Source: Streptomyces violaceusniger
GTDB taxonomy: Bacteria > Actinomycetota > Actinomycetes > Streptomycetales > Streptomycetaceae
Assembly: GCA_005405945.1 (NCBI GenBank)
Contig: BJHW01000001.1
Location: 8,122,001 to 8,186,000, forward strand
DNA length: 64,000 bases
Reading direction: 5' to 3'
A model generated the notes under the pieces. It did no database searches. It saw only the letters and a program-made list of their open reading frames with translations, and was not told where the DNA came from. Below, in pieces: positions 17,819 through 26,503 of the stretch. Every line of letters begins with the position of its first letter. The stretch's first letter is position 1. A program made the position numbers and the translations under genes.

Positions 17819-19384
17819 GTGTCGGCCAGCACATCCCGTACGCTCCCGCCGGAGATCGCCGAGTCGGAGTCTGTCATGGCGCTCATCGAGCGGGGAAAGG
17901 CTGAGGGGCAGATCGCCGGCGACGATGTGCGCCGGGCCTTCGAGGCTGACCAGATTCCGCCAACCCAGTGGAAGAACGTACTGCGCAGCCTCAACCAGAT
18001 CCTCGACGAGGAGGGTGTGACGCTGATGGTCAGTGCCGCAGAGGCGCCCAAGCGCACCCGCAAGAGCGTCGCAGCGAAGAGCCCGGCAAAGCGCACCGCC
18101 ACCAAGACTGTCGCGGCCAAGACGGTCACCGCCAAGAAGGCCCCCGCCGCCCCGGTCGCCCCCACCGCGGACCCGGGCGCCGCCCCGGCCGGTGAGGCCA
18201 CGGCGGCCCCCGCGAAGAAGGCCGCAGCCAAGAAGACCGCGGCCAAGAAGGCGGTCGCGAAGAAGACCACCGCCGCCGCCAAGAAGGCGGTCGCGAAGAA
18301 GACCACCGCCAAGAAGGACGTCACCGACGAGCTCCTCGAGGGCGAGGACGTCATCGAGGAGGCACCGGGCAAGCCCGGTCCCGAGGGCGCCGAGGCCGAG
18401 CCGGAGAACGCGGGCTTCGTGCTCTCCGACGAGGACGAGGACGACGCCCCCGCGCAGCAGGTCGCCGCGGCCGGTGCCACGGCCGACCCGGTCAAGGACT
18501 ACCTCAAGCAGATCGGCAAGGTCCCGCTGCTCAACGCCGAGCAGGAGGTCGAGCTCGCCAAGCGCATCGAGGCCGGTCTGTTCGCCGAGGACAAGCTCGC
18601 CAACTCCGACAAGCTGGCCCCCAAGCTCAAGCGCGAGCTGGAGATCATCGCCGAGGACGGCCGTCGCGCCAAGAATCACCTCCTGGAGGCCAACCTCCGT
18701 CTGGTGGTCTCCCTGGCCAAGCGCTACACGGGCCGTGGCATGCTCTTCCTGGACCTCATCCAGGAGGGCAATCTCGGTCTGATCCGCGCGGTCGAGAAGT
18801 TCGACTACACCAAGGGCTACAAGTTCTCCACGTACGCCACCTGGTGGATCCGTCAGGCGATCACCCGCGCCATGGCCGACCAGGCCCGCACCATCCGTAT
18901 CCCGGTGCACATGGTCGAGGTCATCAACAAGCTGGCGCGCGTCCAGCGCCAGATGCTCCAGGACCTGGGCCGTGAGCCCACCCCGGAGGAGCTGGCCAAG
19001 GAGCTCGACATGACCCCCGAGAAGGTCATCGAGGTCCAGAAGTACGGCCGTGAGCCGATCTCGCTGCACACCCCGCTGGGCGAGGACGGCGACAGCGAGT
19101 TCGGTGATCTCATCGAGGACTCCGAGGCGGTCGTCCCGGCCGACGCGGTCAGCTTCACCCTGCTGCAGGAGCAGCTGCACTCCGTGCTCGACACACTCAG
19201 CGAGCGCGAGGCGGGCGTGGTCTCGATGCGCTTCGGCCTCACTGACGGTCAGCCGAAGACCCTCGACGAGATCGGCAAGGTCTACGGCGTGACGCGTGAG
19301 CGCATCCGTCAGATCGAGTCCAAGACGATGTCGAAGCTGCGCCACCCCTCCCGCTCCCAGGTCCTCCGCGACTACCTGGACTGA
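17819..19384 (+). CDS. hrdB: Principal RNA polymerase sigma factor HrdB (sigma-70, RpoD)
   Basis: 521 residues. Region 1.1 is followed by a Lys/Ala repeat stretch (AAKKTAAKKAVAKK type, about 130-170) typical of actinobacterial principal sigma factors. Region 1.2 is DPVKDYLKQIGKVPLLN, region 2 contains the invariant core-binding and -10 recognition block (YTKGYKFSTYATWWIRQAI), region 3 follows, and region 4.2 is the -35-reading helix-turn-helix (VTRERIRQIESKTMSKLRHP). It directs transcription of housekeeping genes and is essential. The GTG at 17819 follows GAGAGG. No frame damage is seen here. Confidence 0.98.
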   Translation: MSASTSRTLPPEIAESESVMALIERGKAEGQIAGDDVRRAFEADQIPPTQWKNVLRSLNQILDEEGVTLMVSAAEAPKRTRKSVAAKSPAKRTATKTVAAKTVTAKKAPAAPVAPTADPGAAPAGEATAAPAKKAAAKKTAAKKAVAKKTTAAAKKAVAKKTTAKKDVTDELLEGEDVIEEAPGKPGPEGAEAEPENAGFVLSDEDEDDAPAQQVAAAGATADPVKDYLKQIGKVPLLNAEQEVELAKRIEAGLFAEDKLANSDKLAPKLKRELEIIAEDGRRAKNHLLEANLRLVVSLAKRYTGRGMLFLDLIQEGNLGLIRAVEKFDYTKGYKFSTYATWWIRQAITRAMADQARTIRIPVHMVEVINKLARVQRQMLQDLGREPTPEELAKELDMTPEKVIEVQKYGREPISLHTPLGEDGDSEFGDLIEDSEAVVPADAVSFTLLQEQLHSVLDTLSEREAGVVSMRFGLTDGQPKTLDEIGKVYGVTRERIRQIESKTMSKLRHPSRSQVLRDYLD

Positions 19385-19458
19385 TGCGGACCGCCGCCGC
19401 ATGGCCGCCTTATAGCCGCACAGTCGCATAGCCGCCTTATAGCGGAAGCGGTACAGCA

Positions 19459-19494
19459 CGAAGGCCGGGCTCCCTCCGAGGAACCCGGCCTTCG
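19459..19494 (+). terminator. Stem-loop after hrdB
   Basis: A perfect 11-bp stem (CGAAGGCCGGG with CCCGGCCTTCG) around a 14-base loop, 75 bases after the hrdB stop. Between them the 13-mer GCCGCCTTATAGC occurs twice, at 19404 and 19431. Confidence 0.7.
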
Positions 19495-19613
19495 CGCTGC
19501 GCGAGTGCGTGTTCCCCGGGGCCATGTTCCCCGCTTGGCCCACTCGGGATGCACTTCGCGACAGAGAGGGTAACGCTGAGTATGCGTCTTGCTCCGTATG
19601 GTCAGGAGGCCGC

Positions 19614-20443
19614 ATGTCCAGGTCGCCCCGCTCGCTCCTCATCGCCCTGGCGGTGCCGCTGGCCGCCGCACTCGCGATAGTGCTCACCGCACCCGCCCCG
19701 GCGACGGCCGACCGTGTGGTGATCGGCGGGCATCCGGCCCGTACGGTCGAGGCGCCCTGGGCGGTGGCCGTGGCCAGCCGTGCGCTCTTCGGGGACAAGA
19801 GGTCGGGCCAGTTCTGCGGCGGGGCGGTGGTGGGCCCCACAACGGTCGTCACGGCGGCCCACTGTCTGAGCCGTGGGGTGCTCGGCAAGGACTGGCAGGA
19901 GGTACGGGACCTGAAGCTGATCATCGGCCGCAACGACCTGCGCAAGAAGGACGGGGTGGAGTACCCGCTCGCGCGGGTGTGGGTCAACCCGGCGTACGAG
20001 GGCGACAACCGGGCCGGGGACATCGCGGTGCTCACTCTGGGGGTCGCGGTGCCCGCGGCCTACACCATCCGCATGGCGGGCACCGGCGACCAGGCGTACC
20101 GGCCGGGTGAGCGGGCCGCGGTGTACGGCTGGGGCGATACGGAGGGCGATGGCACCTATGCCTCGTCGCTGCGCACCGCGACGGTCCGGGTGCTGGCCGA
20201 CAGCGTCTGTGAGAGCGCCTATCCGGGCAATGCGGAGGGGGACTACGACCCGCGCTCCATGGTCTGCGCGGGGCTGCCGGACGGGGGGCGGGACGCCTGT
20301 CAGGGGACAGCGGAGGGCCTCTTGTGGTCCGGGGGCGGCTGGTGGGCCTGGTGTCCTGGGGGAGCGGATGCGCCGTGGCGGGGCGGCCCGGCGTCTACAC
20401 GAGGATCTCTTCGGTGGCCGATCTGGTGGCCGCCCATGACTGA
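19614..20443 (+). CDS. Secreted trypsin-like serine protease (S1 family), frameshifted
   Basis: About 276 residues after repair. An N-terminal Sec signal peptide (MSRSPRSLLIALAVPLAAAL, cleavage probably after ATA) is followed by the S1 fold. Catalytic His83 lies in TAAHC and Asp136 in GDIAVL; the Ser motif GDSGGP appears only when one G is added to the run at 20303-20306. The restored tail reads SWGSGCAVAGRPGVYTRI and stops at 20443. Without the base the catalytic Ser is lost. Because the bases beyond the break encode the expected family sequence exactly in the other frame, a sequencing deletion is more likely than an inactive gene. It is secreted; its role is unknown. Confidence 0.85.
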
Positions 20444-20662
20444 CACGGAGCCCGAGGACGCCGATGGGATGTGACGAGCCTGGAAAGCGCTTGGAGCGAG
20501 TCCGCGCGGCCCTTGGCAATGTCGCTTGGGTCATGCCGAAGCCGCCCTTGGGCCATGCCGAAAGACCCGCGATACGAGCGTGGGCGGCCGCCCCACTCAG
20601 GGGGCAGACCGCCCGGAATCCGGCCCTGGGCCGGCGTCGCTCGTCGTCGTGGGTGTGAGGCG

Positions 20663-20893
20663 TCAGCGTTCGTCGTCGGACGCGGACGCCGGAGCGGCGG
20701 TGAGCCGCTCGGTCTCGTCCTGTATTTCCGCGGCGATCTTCTTGAGTTCCGGCTCGAACTTGCGCCCGTGGTGGGCACAGAAGAGCAGTTCACCACCGCT
20801 GATCAGCACGACGCGCAGGTACGCCTGGGCGCCGCAGCGGTCGCAGCGGTCAGCGGCCGTCAACGGGCTCGCGGGGGTCAGAACAGTAGTCAC
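20663..20893 (-). CDS. Small DUF7455-type protein with a zinc-finger-like motif
   Basis: 76 residues from a GTG at 20893 preceded by AGAGGCGAC. CDRCGAQAY and CAHHGR provide a Cys2/Cys-His2-like set that could bind one metal ion. The tail is helical and acidic. The family is widespread in Streptomyces beside hrdB/parE and has no known function. Convergent with the protease gene and divergent from parE. Confidence 0.85.
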   Translation of the reverse strand: MTTVLTPASPLTAADRCDRCGAQAYLRVVLISGGELLFCAHHGRKFEPELKKIAAEIQDETERLTAAPASASDDER

Positions 20894-21334
20894 GTCGCCT
20901 CTTCTCTAGCTCGACGAGCTGTCGTACCAGGGTCAACATCCAACCAGCCTGAAATCGTTCCCGCTCGTGGCTTTTTCCCAAAAGTTGCTTCTGAGTAGGC
21001 CGGATGGTGACGTTTGGCGGCGAATGAGCCGTATTGCCTAGCTTTGATGCTTTGCGTCGATTGTCTGGTTTGCCCTCCCGGCCGGGTTGCCGGTTGTGAA
21101 TGAGGACGTGCCCGGAGCCTAAATGGTTCATGCCTGAAAGGGAACGTGATGTGTGCGGCACCGCCGTGGTATATCGAACGTACGAGCGAAACGGTGGCGG
21201 GTGCGACTAGCATGGACGTTTCAATGGGTGGCGGCACAAAGGCTCTATCAGGCCTCGGTACGCTCTGACGGGCGACCATGCCACCATCGTGCCCACAGCC
21301 GGGCCAACCAGAAATTCAGCGAGGAGCGAACCGC
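20894..21334. other. Divergent promoter region between DUF7455 gene and parE
   Basis: About 440 bases without a supported gene; AT content is higher than in the flanking genes, as expected for promoters. A TAGCAT hexamer at 21208 is a possible parE -10 box, but I see no good -35 partner. I see nothing else that I can name. Confidence 0.45.
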
Positions 21335-23458
21335 GTGACCGCCGACACGTCCGTGCCGTCCACTGCGCTGCTGACCGGAGCAGACCGGGGCGGCGGTAAC
21401 TACACCGCGCGGCACCTTCTCGTCCTCGAGGGGCTCGAGGCGGTGCGCAAGCGCCCCGGCATGTACATCGGCTCCACCGACAGCCGCGGTCTCATGCACT
21501 GCCTCTGGGAGATCATCGACAACTCGGTGGACGAAGCCCTCGGCGGCTTCTGCGATCACATCGAGGTGATCCTCCACGACGACGGATCCGTGGAGGTGCG
21601 GGACAACGGCCGGGGGATCCCGGTGGACATCGAGCCCAAGACGGGGCTGTCCGGCGTCGAGGTCGTGATGACCAAGCTGCACGCCGGCGGAAAGTTCGGC
21701 GGCGGTGCGTACGCGGCCTCCGGCGGTCTGCACGGCGTCGGCGCCTCCGTGGTGAACGCGCTGTCCGCCCGTCTCGACGTGGAGGTGGACCTCCACGGCA
21801 GGACCCACTCGATCAGCTTCCGCCGCGGCGTCCCCGGGATCTTCACCGAATCCGGGCCGGACGCCCCGTTCGACCCGTCCAGCGGCATCCTCAAGGGCAA
21901 GAGGGTTCCCAAGACCCGCACCGGCACCCGCATTCGCTACTGGGCGGACCGCCAGATCTTCCTCAAGGACGCCAAGCTCTCCGTGGAGACGCTGCACGCC
22001 CGCGCCCGGCAGACCGCGTTCCTGGTGCCGGGACTCACCCTGGTGGTCCGGGACGAGCGGGGCCTGGAGGGGCAGGAGGGGCCGGTCGAGGAGACCTTCC
22101 GCTACGACGGGGGGATCAGCGAGTTCTGCGAGTACCTCGCCCAGGACAAGGCCGTCTGCGATGTGCTGCGGCTGTCCGGACAGGGCACCTTCAAGGAGAC
22201 CGTGCCGGTCCTCGACGAGCGCGGGCACATGACCCCGACCGAGGTCACCCGCGAGCTGGGCGTCGACATCGCGCTGCGCTGGGGCACCGGCTACGACTCG
22301 ACCATCAAGTCCTTCGTCAACATCATCGCCACCCCCAAGGGCGGCACCCACGTCTCCGGCTTCGAGCGCTCGATCACCAGGACCGTGAACGAGGTGCTGC
22401 GCGCCACCAAGCTGCTGCGGGTCGCCGAGGACGACGTCGTCAAGGACGACGCCATGGAGGGCCTGACGGCGGTGGTGACCGTAAGGCTGGCGGAGCCGCA
22501 GTTCGAGGGCCAGACCAAGGAGGTGCTGGGCACCTCGGCGGCCTCCCGCGTCGTGGCCAACGTGGTCTCCAAGGAGCTCAAGGCGTTCCTGACCTCCTCC
22601 AAGCGGGACGCCAAGCAGCAGGCCCGGGCCGTCCTGGAGAAGGTCGTGGCCGCGGCCCGTACGCGCATCGCGGCCCGTCAGCACAAGGAGGCGCAGCGCC
22701 GTAAGACCGCGCTGGAGTCCTCCTCGCTGCCCGCGAAGCTGGCCGACTGCCGCAGTGACGACGTGGGCCGCAGCGAGCTGTTCATCGTCGAGGGAGACTC
22801 GGCGCTGGGTACGGCCAAGCTGGCCCGGAACTCCGAGTTCCAGGCGCTGCTGCCGATCCGCGGCAAGATCCTCAACGTTCAGAAGTCGTCGGTCTCCGAC
22901 ATGCTCAAGAACGCCGAGTGCGGCGCGATCATCCAGGTGATAGGGGCCGGATCGGGCCGGACCTTCGACATCGACCAGGCGCGCTACGGCAAGGTGATCT
23001 TCCTTGCCGACGCCGATGTCGACGGCGCCCACATCCGCTGTCTGCTGCTGACCCTCTTCCAGCGCTACATGCGGCCGATGGTCGAGCAGGGGCGGGTCTT
23101 CTCGGCGGTGCCGCCGCTGCACCGAGTGGAGCTGGTGAACCCCAAGCGGGGGCAGAGCAAGTATCTCTACACCTACTCCGACCAGGAGCTCCAGGAGACG
23201 CTGCTGGACCTCCAGCGCCGCGAGATCCGCTACAAGGACGGCATCCAGCGCTACAAGGGTCTCGGTGAGATGGACGCCGACCAGCTCGCGGAGACCACGA
23301 TGGACCCGCGCCACCGCACCCTGCGGCGCATCAACATCAGCGACCTGGAGGCCGCCGAGCGCGCCTTCGACCTGCTCATGGGGAATGAGGTCGCGCCCCG
23401 TAAGGAGTTCATCACCAACTCGGCGGCGACCCTGGACCGGTCGCGCATCGACGTCTGA
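21335..23458 (+). CDS. parE: DNA topoisomerase IV subunit B (ParE, GyrB paralogue)
   Basis: 707 residues, intact. GHKL ATPase domain: VRKRPGMYIGST, IIDNSVDEALGG (Asn in the N-box), DNGRGIPVD, and GGLHGVGASVVNALS. A transducer domain follows, then the TOPRIM domain with IVEGDSALGTAKLARN, PIRGKILNVQ and the metal-binding DADVDGAHIR. With ParC it decatenates daughter chromosomes. That this is ParE, not GyrB, rests on the companion parC gene at 30-33 kb and the position after hrdB; DNA gyrase is elsewhere near the origin in Streptomyces. GTG 21335 follows GAGGAGCGAACC. Confidence 0.95.
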   Translation: MTADTSVPSTALLTGADRGGGNYTARHLLVLEGLEAVRKRPGMYIGSTDSRGLMHCLWEIIDNSVDEALGGFCDHIEVILHDDGSVEVRDNGRGIPVDIEPKTGLSGVEVVMTKLHAGGKFGGGAYAASGGLHGVGASVVNALSARLDVEVDLHGRTHSISFRRGVPGIFTESGPDAPFDPSSGILKGKRVPKTRTGTRIRYWADRQIFLKDAKLSVETLHARARQTAFLVPGLTLVVRDERGLEGQEGPVEETFRYDGGISEFCEYLAQDKAVCDVLRLSGQGTFKETVPVLDERGHMTPTEVTRELGVDIALRWGTGYDSTIKSFVNIIATPKGGTHVSGFERSITRTVNEVLRATKLLRVAEDDVVKDDAMEGLTAVVTVRLAEPQFEGQTKEVLGTSAASRVVANVVSKELKAFLTSSKRDAKQQARAVLEKVVAAARTRIAARQHKEAQRRKTALESSSLPAKLADCRSDDVGRSELFIVEGDSALGTAKLARNSEFQALLPIRGKILNVQKSSVSDMLKNAECGAIIQVIGAGSGRTFDIDQARYGKVIFLADADVDGAHIRCLLLTLFQRYMRPMVEQGRVFSAVPPLHRVELVNPKRGQSKYLYTYSDQELQETLLDLQRREIRYKDGIQRYKGLGEMDADQLAETTMDPRHRTLRRINISDLEAAERAFDLLMGNEVAPRKEFITNSAATLDRSRIDV

Positions 23459-23678
23459 CGCCCGGCCCCTCGGCGAGGCCGGTTCGGCGGGGTCTCCCAC
23501 CCGGGGGACCCCGTTCGGTGTCTTCCGCTCCGCGCGCTCCTGGAGCGCCGTTTCCGGGCCGTTCATCACCTGAGTCACCTGATGGGGTGAAGGTCCGGAG
23601 TTGAAGGGCTCTGGATCTTGCTGATCTGCCCATTCTTGGTCACGCGGCGAATGCGGCAGTGAACAAGGAGTGTTCGGG

Positions 23679-24131
23679 GTGGACATGCACAACGCGCGCG
23701 ACACGGGAGCGGCGCGGCTGGAGGACCCGTGGTACGACGCGCTCGCGTCCGGCTGGGGTGAGGCGGACGACACGGACGGCGGACCTCGGAGCGCCCGTCC
23801 GCCCGCCGCCCAGGCGGTCTACATGGAGGTGCACGGCAGCGCCGCCTTCCAGGAGGTGCGCCGGCGCTACCGCCGGTTCGTGTTCCCCGCGGCCGCCGCG
23901 TTCCTCATCTGGTACCTCGCGTATGTCGTCGCGGCCACCACCGCCCCCCATCTGATGGGCCGCCCGGTCGTGGGCACGCTCAATGTGGCGATGGTCGCGG
24001 GGCTCGCGCAGTTCGCCACCACCTTCCTGCTGACCTGGGCGTACGCCCGGCACGCACGGCTGCGCCGGGACCGGGTCGCGCTCGAACTCCGCTGGATCAC
24101 GCAGGAGATGATGCGGGGGCACGGGCGGTGA
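23679..24131 (+). CDS. DUF485 family membrane protein
   Basis: About 150 residues. An acidic N-terminus of about 55 residues precedes the DUF485 core (FQEVRRRYRRFVFPAAAAFL) with two membrane helices, FPAAAAFLIWYLAYVVAA and VAMVAGLAQFATTFLLTWAY. In other bacteria DUF485 proteins (YjcH type) accompany acetate/carboxylate symporters. Its stop overlaps the symporter start (GTGA), showing translational coupling. GTG 23679 was chosen because AAGGAG sits 9-12 bases before it. Confidence 0.88.
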   Translation: MDMHNARDTGAARLEDPWYDALASGWGEADDTDGGPRSARPPAAQAVYMEVHGSAAFQEVRRRYRRFVFPAAAAFLIWYLAYVVAATTAPHLMGRPVVGTLNVAMVAGLAQFATTFLLTWAYARHARLRRDRVALELRWITQEMMRGHGR

Positions 24132-25735
24132 CCGGCGATCAGCGGAGCCTGGCGCTGCTGCTCTTCGGCGTCTTCGTGGCGGCCACCTTGTCCATCACCA
24201 CCTGGGCGGGGCGCCGACGGCACCGCTCGCCGGAGGAGTTCTACGCGGGCGGGCGGCTGTTCTCGCCGATGGAGAACGGCTTCGCCATCGCCGGTGACTA
24301 CATGTCCGCCGCGTCCTTCCTGGGGATCTCCGGCCTGATCGCGCTCTTCGGCTACGACGGGGTGCTGTACTGCGTGGGCTTCTTCGTGGCCTGGCTGGTG
24401 GTCCTGCTGCTGGTGGCCGAACTGGTCCGCAACTGCGGCCGGTTCACCCTGGCCGATGTGCTGGCCGCCCGGATGCGAGAGCGGCGGGTCCGGATCGCCG
24501 CGGGCATCTCCTCGGTCACGGTCTGTGTGCTCTATCTCGTGGCCCAGATGGTCGGCGCGGGCAGTCTGGTCGCCCTGCTGATCGGGGAGACGGGCGGCCG
24601 CGCCCGGGCCTGGACGGTGATCGGCGTGGGCACCCTGATGGTGGTCTTCGTGGCGCTCGGCGGGATGCGCGCCACGACCTGGATCCAGATCGTGAAGGCC
24701 GTGCTGCTCATGGGCGGGGCGGTCGCGCTGACCGCCCTGGTCCTCGTCCGCTTCCGCGGCGATCTCGGCGCCCTGCTCAGCACCGCGGCGCGGAACAGCG
24801 GCCATGGCGTGGACTTCCTCGCCCCCGGGCTCAAGTACGGCGGCGACTGGACCGCCCGGCTGGACTTCGTGAGCCTCGGCCTCGCCCTGGTGCTGGGCAC
24901 CGCCGGGCTGCCGCACATCCTCTCGCGCTTCTACACGGTGCCCACCGCCCGCGCCGCCCGCCGCTCGGTGATCTGGTCCATCGGGCTGATCGGCGGCTTC
25001 TACCTGATGACGATCGTGCTCGGCTTCGGTGCGGCCGCCGTGCTGGGCACCGATGCCGTACGGACCTCCAACGCGGCCGGGAACACGGCCGTTCCGCTGC
25101 TCGCGCTCGACCTCGGCGGCGGCGCCGGATCGACCGGGGGCACGGTGCTGTTCGCGGTCGTCGCCGCGATCGCCTTCGCCACCATCCTCGCCGTCGTCGC
25201 CGGGATCACCCTCGCCTCCTCGGCCTCCGTCGCCCATGACCTCCACACCTCGCTGAGCAGGCGGGCGGGCCGCACCCCGCGCGGCGAGGTGGCGGTCGCG
25301 CGGATCGCGGCGGTGGGGATCGGGGCGGCCGCGATCGGGCTGGGGCTGCTCGCCGAGGACCTCAATGTGGCGTTCCTGGTGGGGCTCGCGTTCGCCGCCG
25401 CCGCGTCGGCGAACCTTCCGGTGCTGCTGTACTCGCTGTTCTGGCGGCGGTTCACCGCGCGCGGCGCGGTCTGGTCGGTCTACGGGGGGCTGCTTCCGGC
25501 GGTGGTGCTGGTGGTGCTGTCCCCGGTGGTCTCCGGCGGCCCGGACGCGATCTTCTCCGGGGTGGACTTCCACCTCTTCCCGCTCCAGAACCCGGGGCTG
25601 GTCTCGGTGCCCCTCGGGTTCCTCGCGGGCTGGTTCGGGACGGTCACCTCACCGGCGCCCGCGGACGTCCCCGCTCATGCCGCCCAGCACGCCGAGACGG
25701 AGGTGCGTGCGCTCACCGGGGCGGGCGCGGCCTGA
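24128..25735 (+). CDS. Sodium:solute symporter family transporter (cation/acetate or monocarboxylate type)
   Basis: 535 residues with about 13 hydrophobic segments. SSS family signatures include EEFYAGGRLFSPMENGFAIAGD, MSAASFLGISGL, and GLPHILSRFYTVP. This subgroup (ActP-like) imports acetate, propionate or other short carboxylates with sodium or protons. The GTG start overlaps the DUF485 stop by 4 bases. It is convergent with the CitA/CitB-like two-component genes, which may sense the same substrate; that link is inference from adjacency. Confidence 0.92.
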   Translation: MTGDQRSLALLLFGVFVAATLSITTWAGRRRHRSPEEFYAGGRLFSPMENGFAIAGDYMSAASFLGISGLIALFGYDGVLYCVGFFVAWLVVLLLVAELVRNCGRFTLADVLAARMRERRVRIAAGISSVTVCVLYLVAQMVGAGSLVALLIGETGGRARAWTVIGVGTLMVVFVALGGMRATTWIQIVKAVLLMGGAVALTALVLVRFRGDLGALLSTAARNSGHGVDFLAPGLKYGGDWTARLDFVSLGLALVLGTAGLPHILSRFYTVPTARAARRSVIWSIGLIGGFYLMTIVLGFGAAAVLGTDAVRTSNAAGNTAVPLLALDLGGGAGSTGGTVLFAVVAAIAFATILAVVAGITLASSASVAHDLHTSLSRRAGRTPRGEVAVARIAAVGIGAAAIGLGLLAEDLNVAFLVGLAFAAAASANLPVLLYSLFWRRFTARGAVWSVYGGLLPAVVLVVLSPVVSGGPDAIFSGVDFHLFPLQNPGLVSVPLGFLAGWFGTVTSPAPADVPAHAAQHAETEVRALTGAGAA

Positions 25736-25750
25736 GGCAGGGGCGGTCGC

Positions 25751-25783
25751 TGTCTCAGGCAGGGAAGGGCGCTGCCTGAGACA
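25751..25783. terminator. Bidirectional stem-loop between symporter and response-regulator genes
   Basis: TGTCTCAGGCAG (25751-25762) pairs perfectly with CTGCCTGAGACA (25772-25783). It lies between the two convergent stops, so it can serve both strands. A third copy of CTGAGGCAGG overlaps the symporter stop. Confidence 0.75.
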
Positions 25784-25792
25784 GGGGAGGGC

Positions 25793-26503
25793 TCAGACCC
25801 AGTCGTAGCGGTGCTCGGGGCGGCCGGTCTCGCCGTATTTGAGGCTGAGCCGCACCCGGCCCGTGCGCTCCAGCAGCTTCAGATAGCGCTGTGCGGTCTG
25901 TCTGCTGAGCGAGGCGCGCTCGGCCACCTCCTGCGCCGACAGCGGGCCCTCCGCGCCCCGCAGCACCTCCCGTACGAGATCGGCGGTGAGCGCCGAGTGG
26001 CCCTTGGGCAGCTCGGCGGGGCCGGCCGAGGCACCGCCCAGGGCGCCGAAGATCCGATCCACCTGGTCCTGTCCGGCCTCGCCGTCGCCCTCCAGGGCGC
26101 GGCGCAGCGCCGCGTACCCCTCCAACTTGGCGCGCAGCCCCGCGAAGGTGAAGGGCTTGACCAGGTACTGCAGCGCGCCATGGCGCATCGCCGCCTGGAC
26201 GGTCGCGATGTCGCGGGCCGCGGTCACCATGATGATGTCGGTGTGGTGGCCGAGCTGCCGCAGCCGCCGCACCAGCGACAGCCCCGTCTCGTCCGGCAGA
26301 TAGTGGTCGAGCAGCACCAGGTCGACGTGGCTGCTCTGGGTGCCCTCCAGGAAGGCCAGCGCCTCGGCGGCGGTGTGCGCCTGCCCGGCGACGCGGAACC
26401 CGGCCACCTTGCCGACGTACGCGGCGTTGACCCGGGCCACCCGGACGTCGTCGTCCACGACCAGCACCTCCAGGGGCCCGCCCGGTCCGGTTCCAAGGGT
26501 CAT
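25793..26503 (-). CDS. Two-component response regulator, CitB/DcuR type
   Basis: 236 residues. Receiver domain: acidic pocket VVDDD (about 15-19), phospho-acceptor Asp66 in LLDHYLPDETG, and the Thr/Lys switch residues in MVTAARD and LVKPF. The C-terminal part has a winged-helix output (SAQEVAERASLSRQTAQRYLKLLERTG) as in CitB/DpiA-type regulators of carboxylate metabolism. The ATG overlaps the kinase stop (ATGA), so the pair is cotranslated. AGGAGAGCC precedes the start. Confidence 0.93.
   Translation of the reverse strand: MTLGTGPGGPLEVLVVDDDVRVARVNAAYVGKVAGFRVAGQAHTAAEALAFLEGTQSSHVDLVLLDHYLPDETGLSLVRRLRQLGHHTDIIMVTAARDIATVQAAMRHGALQYLVKPFTFAGLRAKLEGYAALRRALEGDGEAGQDQVDRIFGALGGASAGPAELPKGHSALTADLVREVLRGAEGPLSAQEVAERASLSRQTAQRYLKLLERTGRVRLSLKYGETGRPEHRYDWV

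Noticed and set aside
17597..20035. 812-codon minus-strand frame spanning hrdB and the protease gene
   Set aside because: It crosses gene borders on the other strand and encodes low-complexity sequence.
21248..23773. 841-codon minus-strand frame opposite parE
   Set aside because: Same kind of shadow; parE is unmistakable on the plus strand, and the mirror frame is His/Gly/Leu-rich nonsense.
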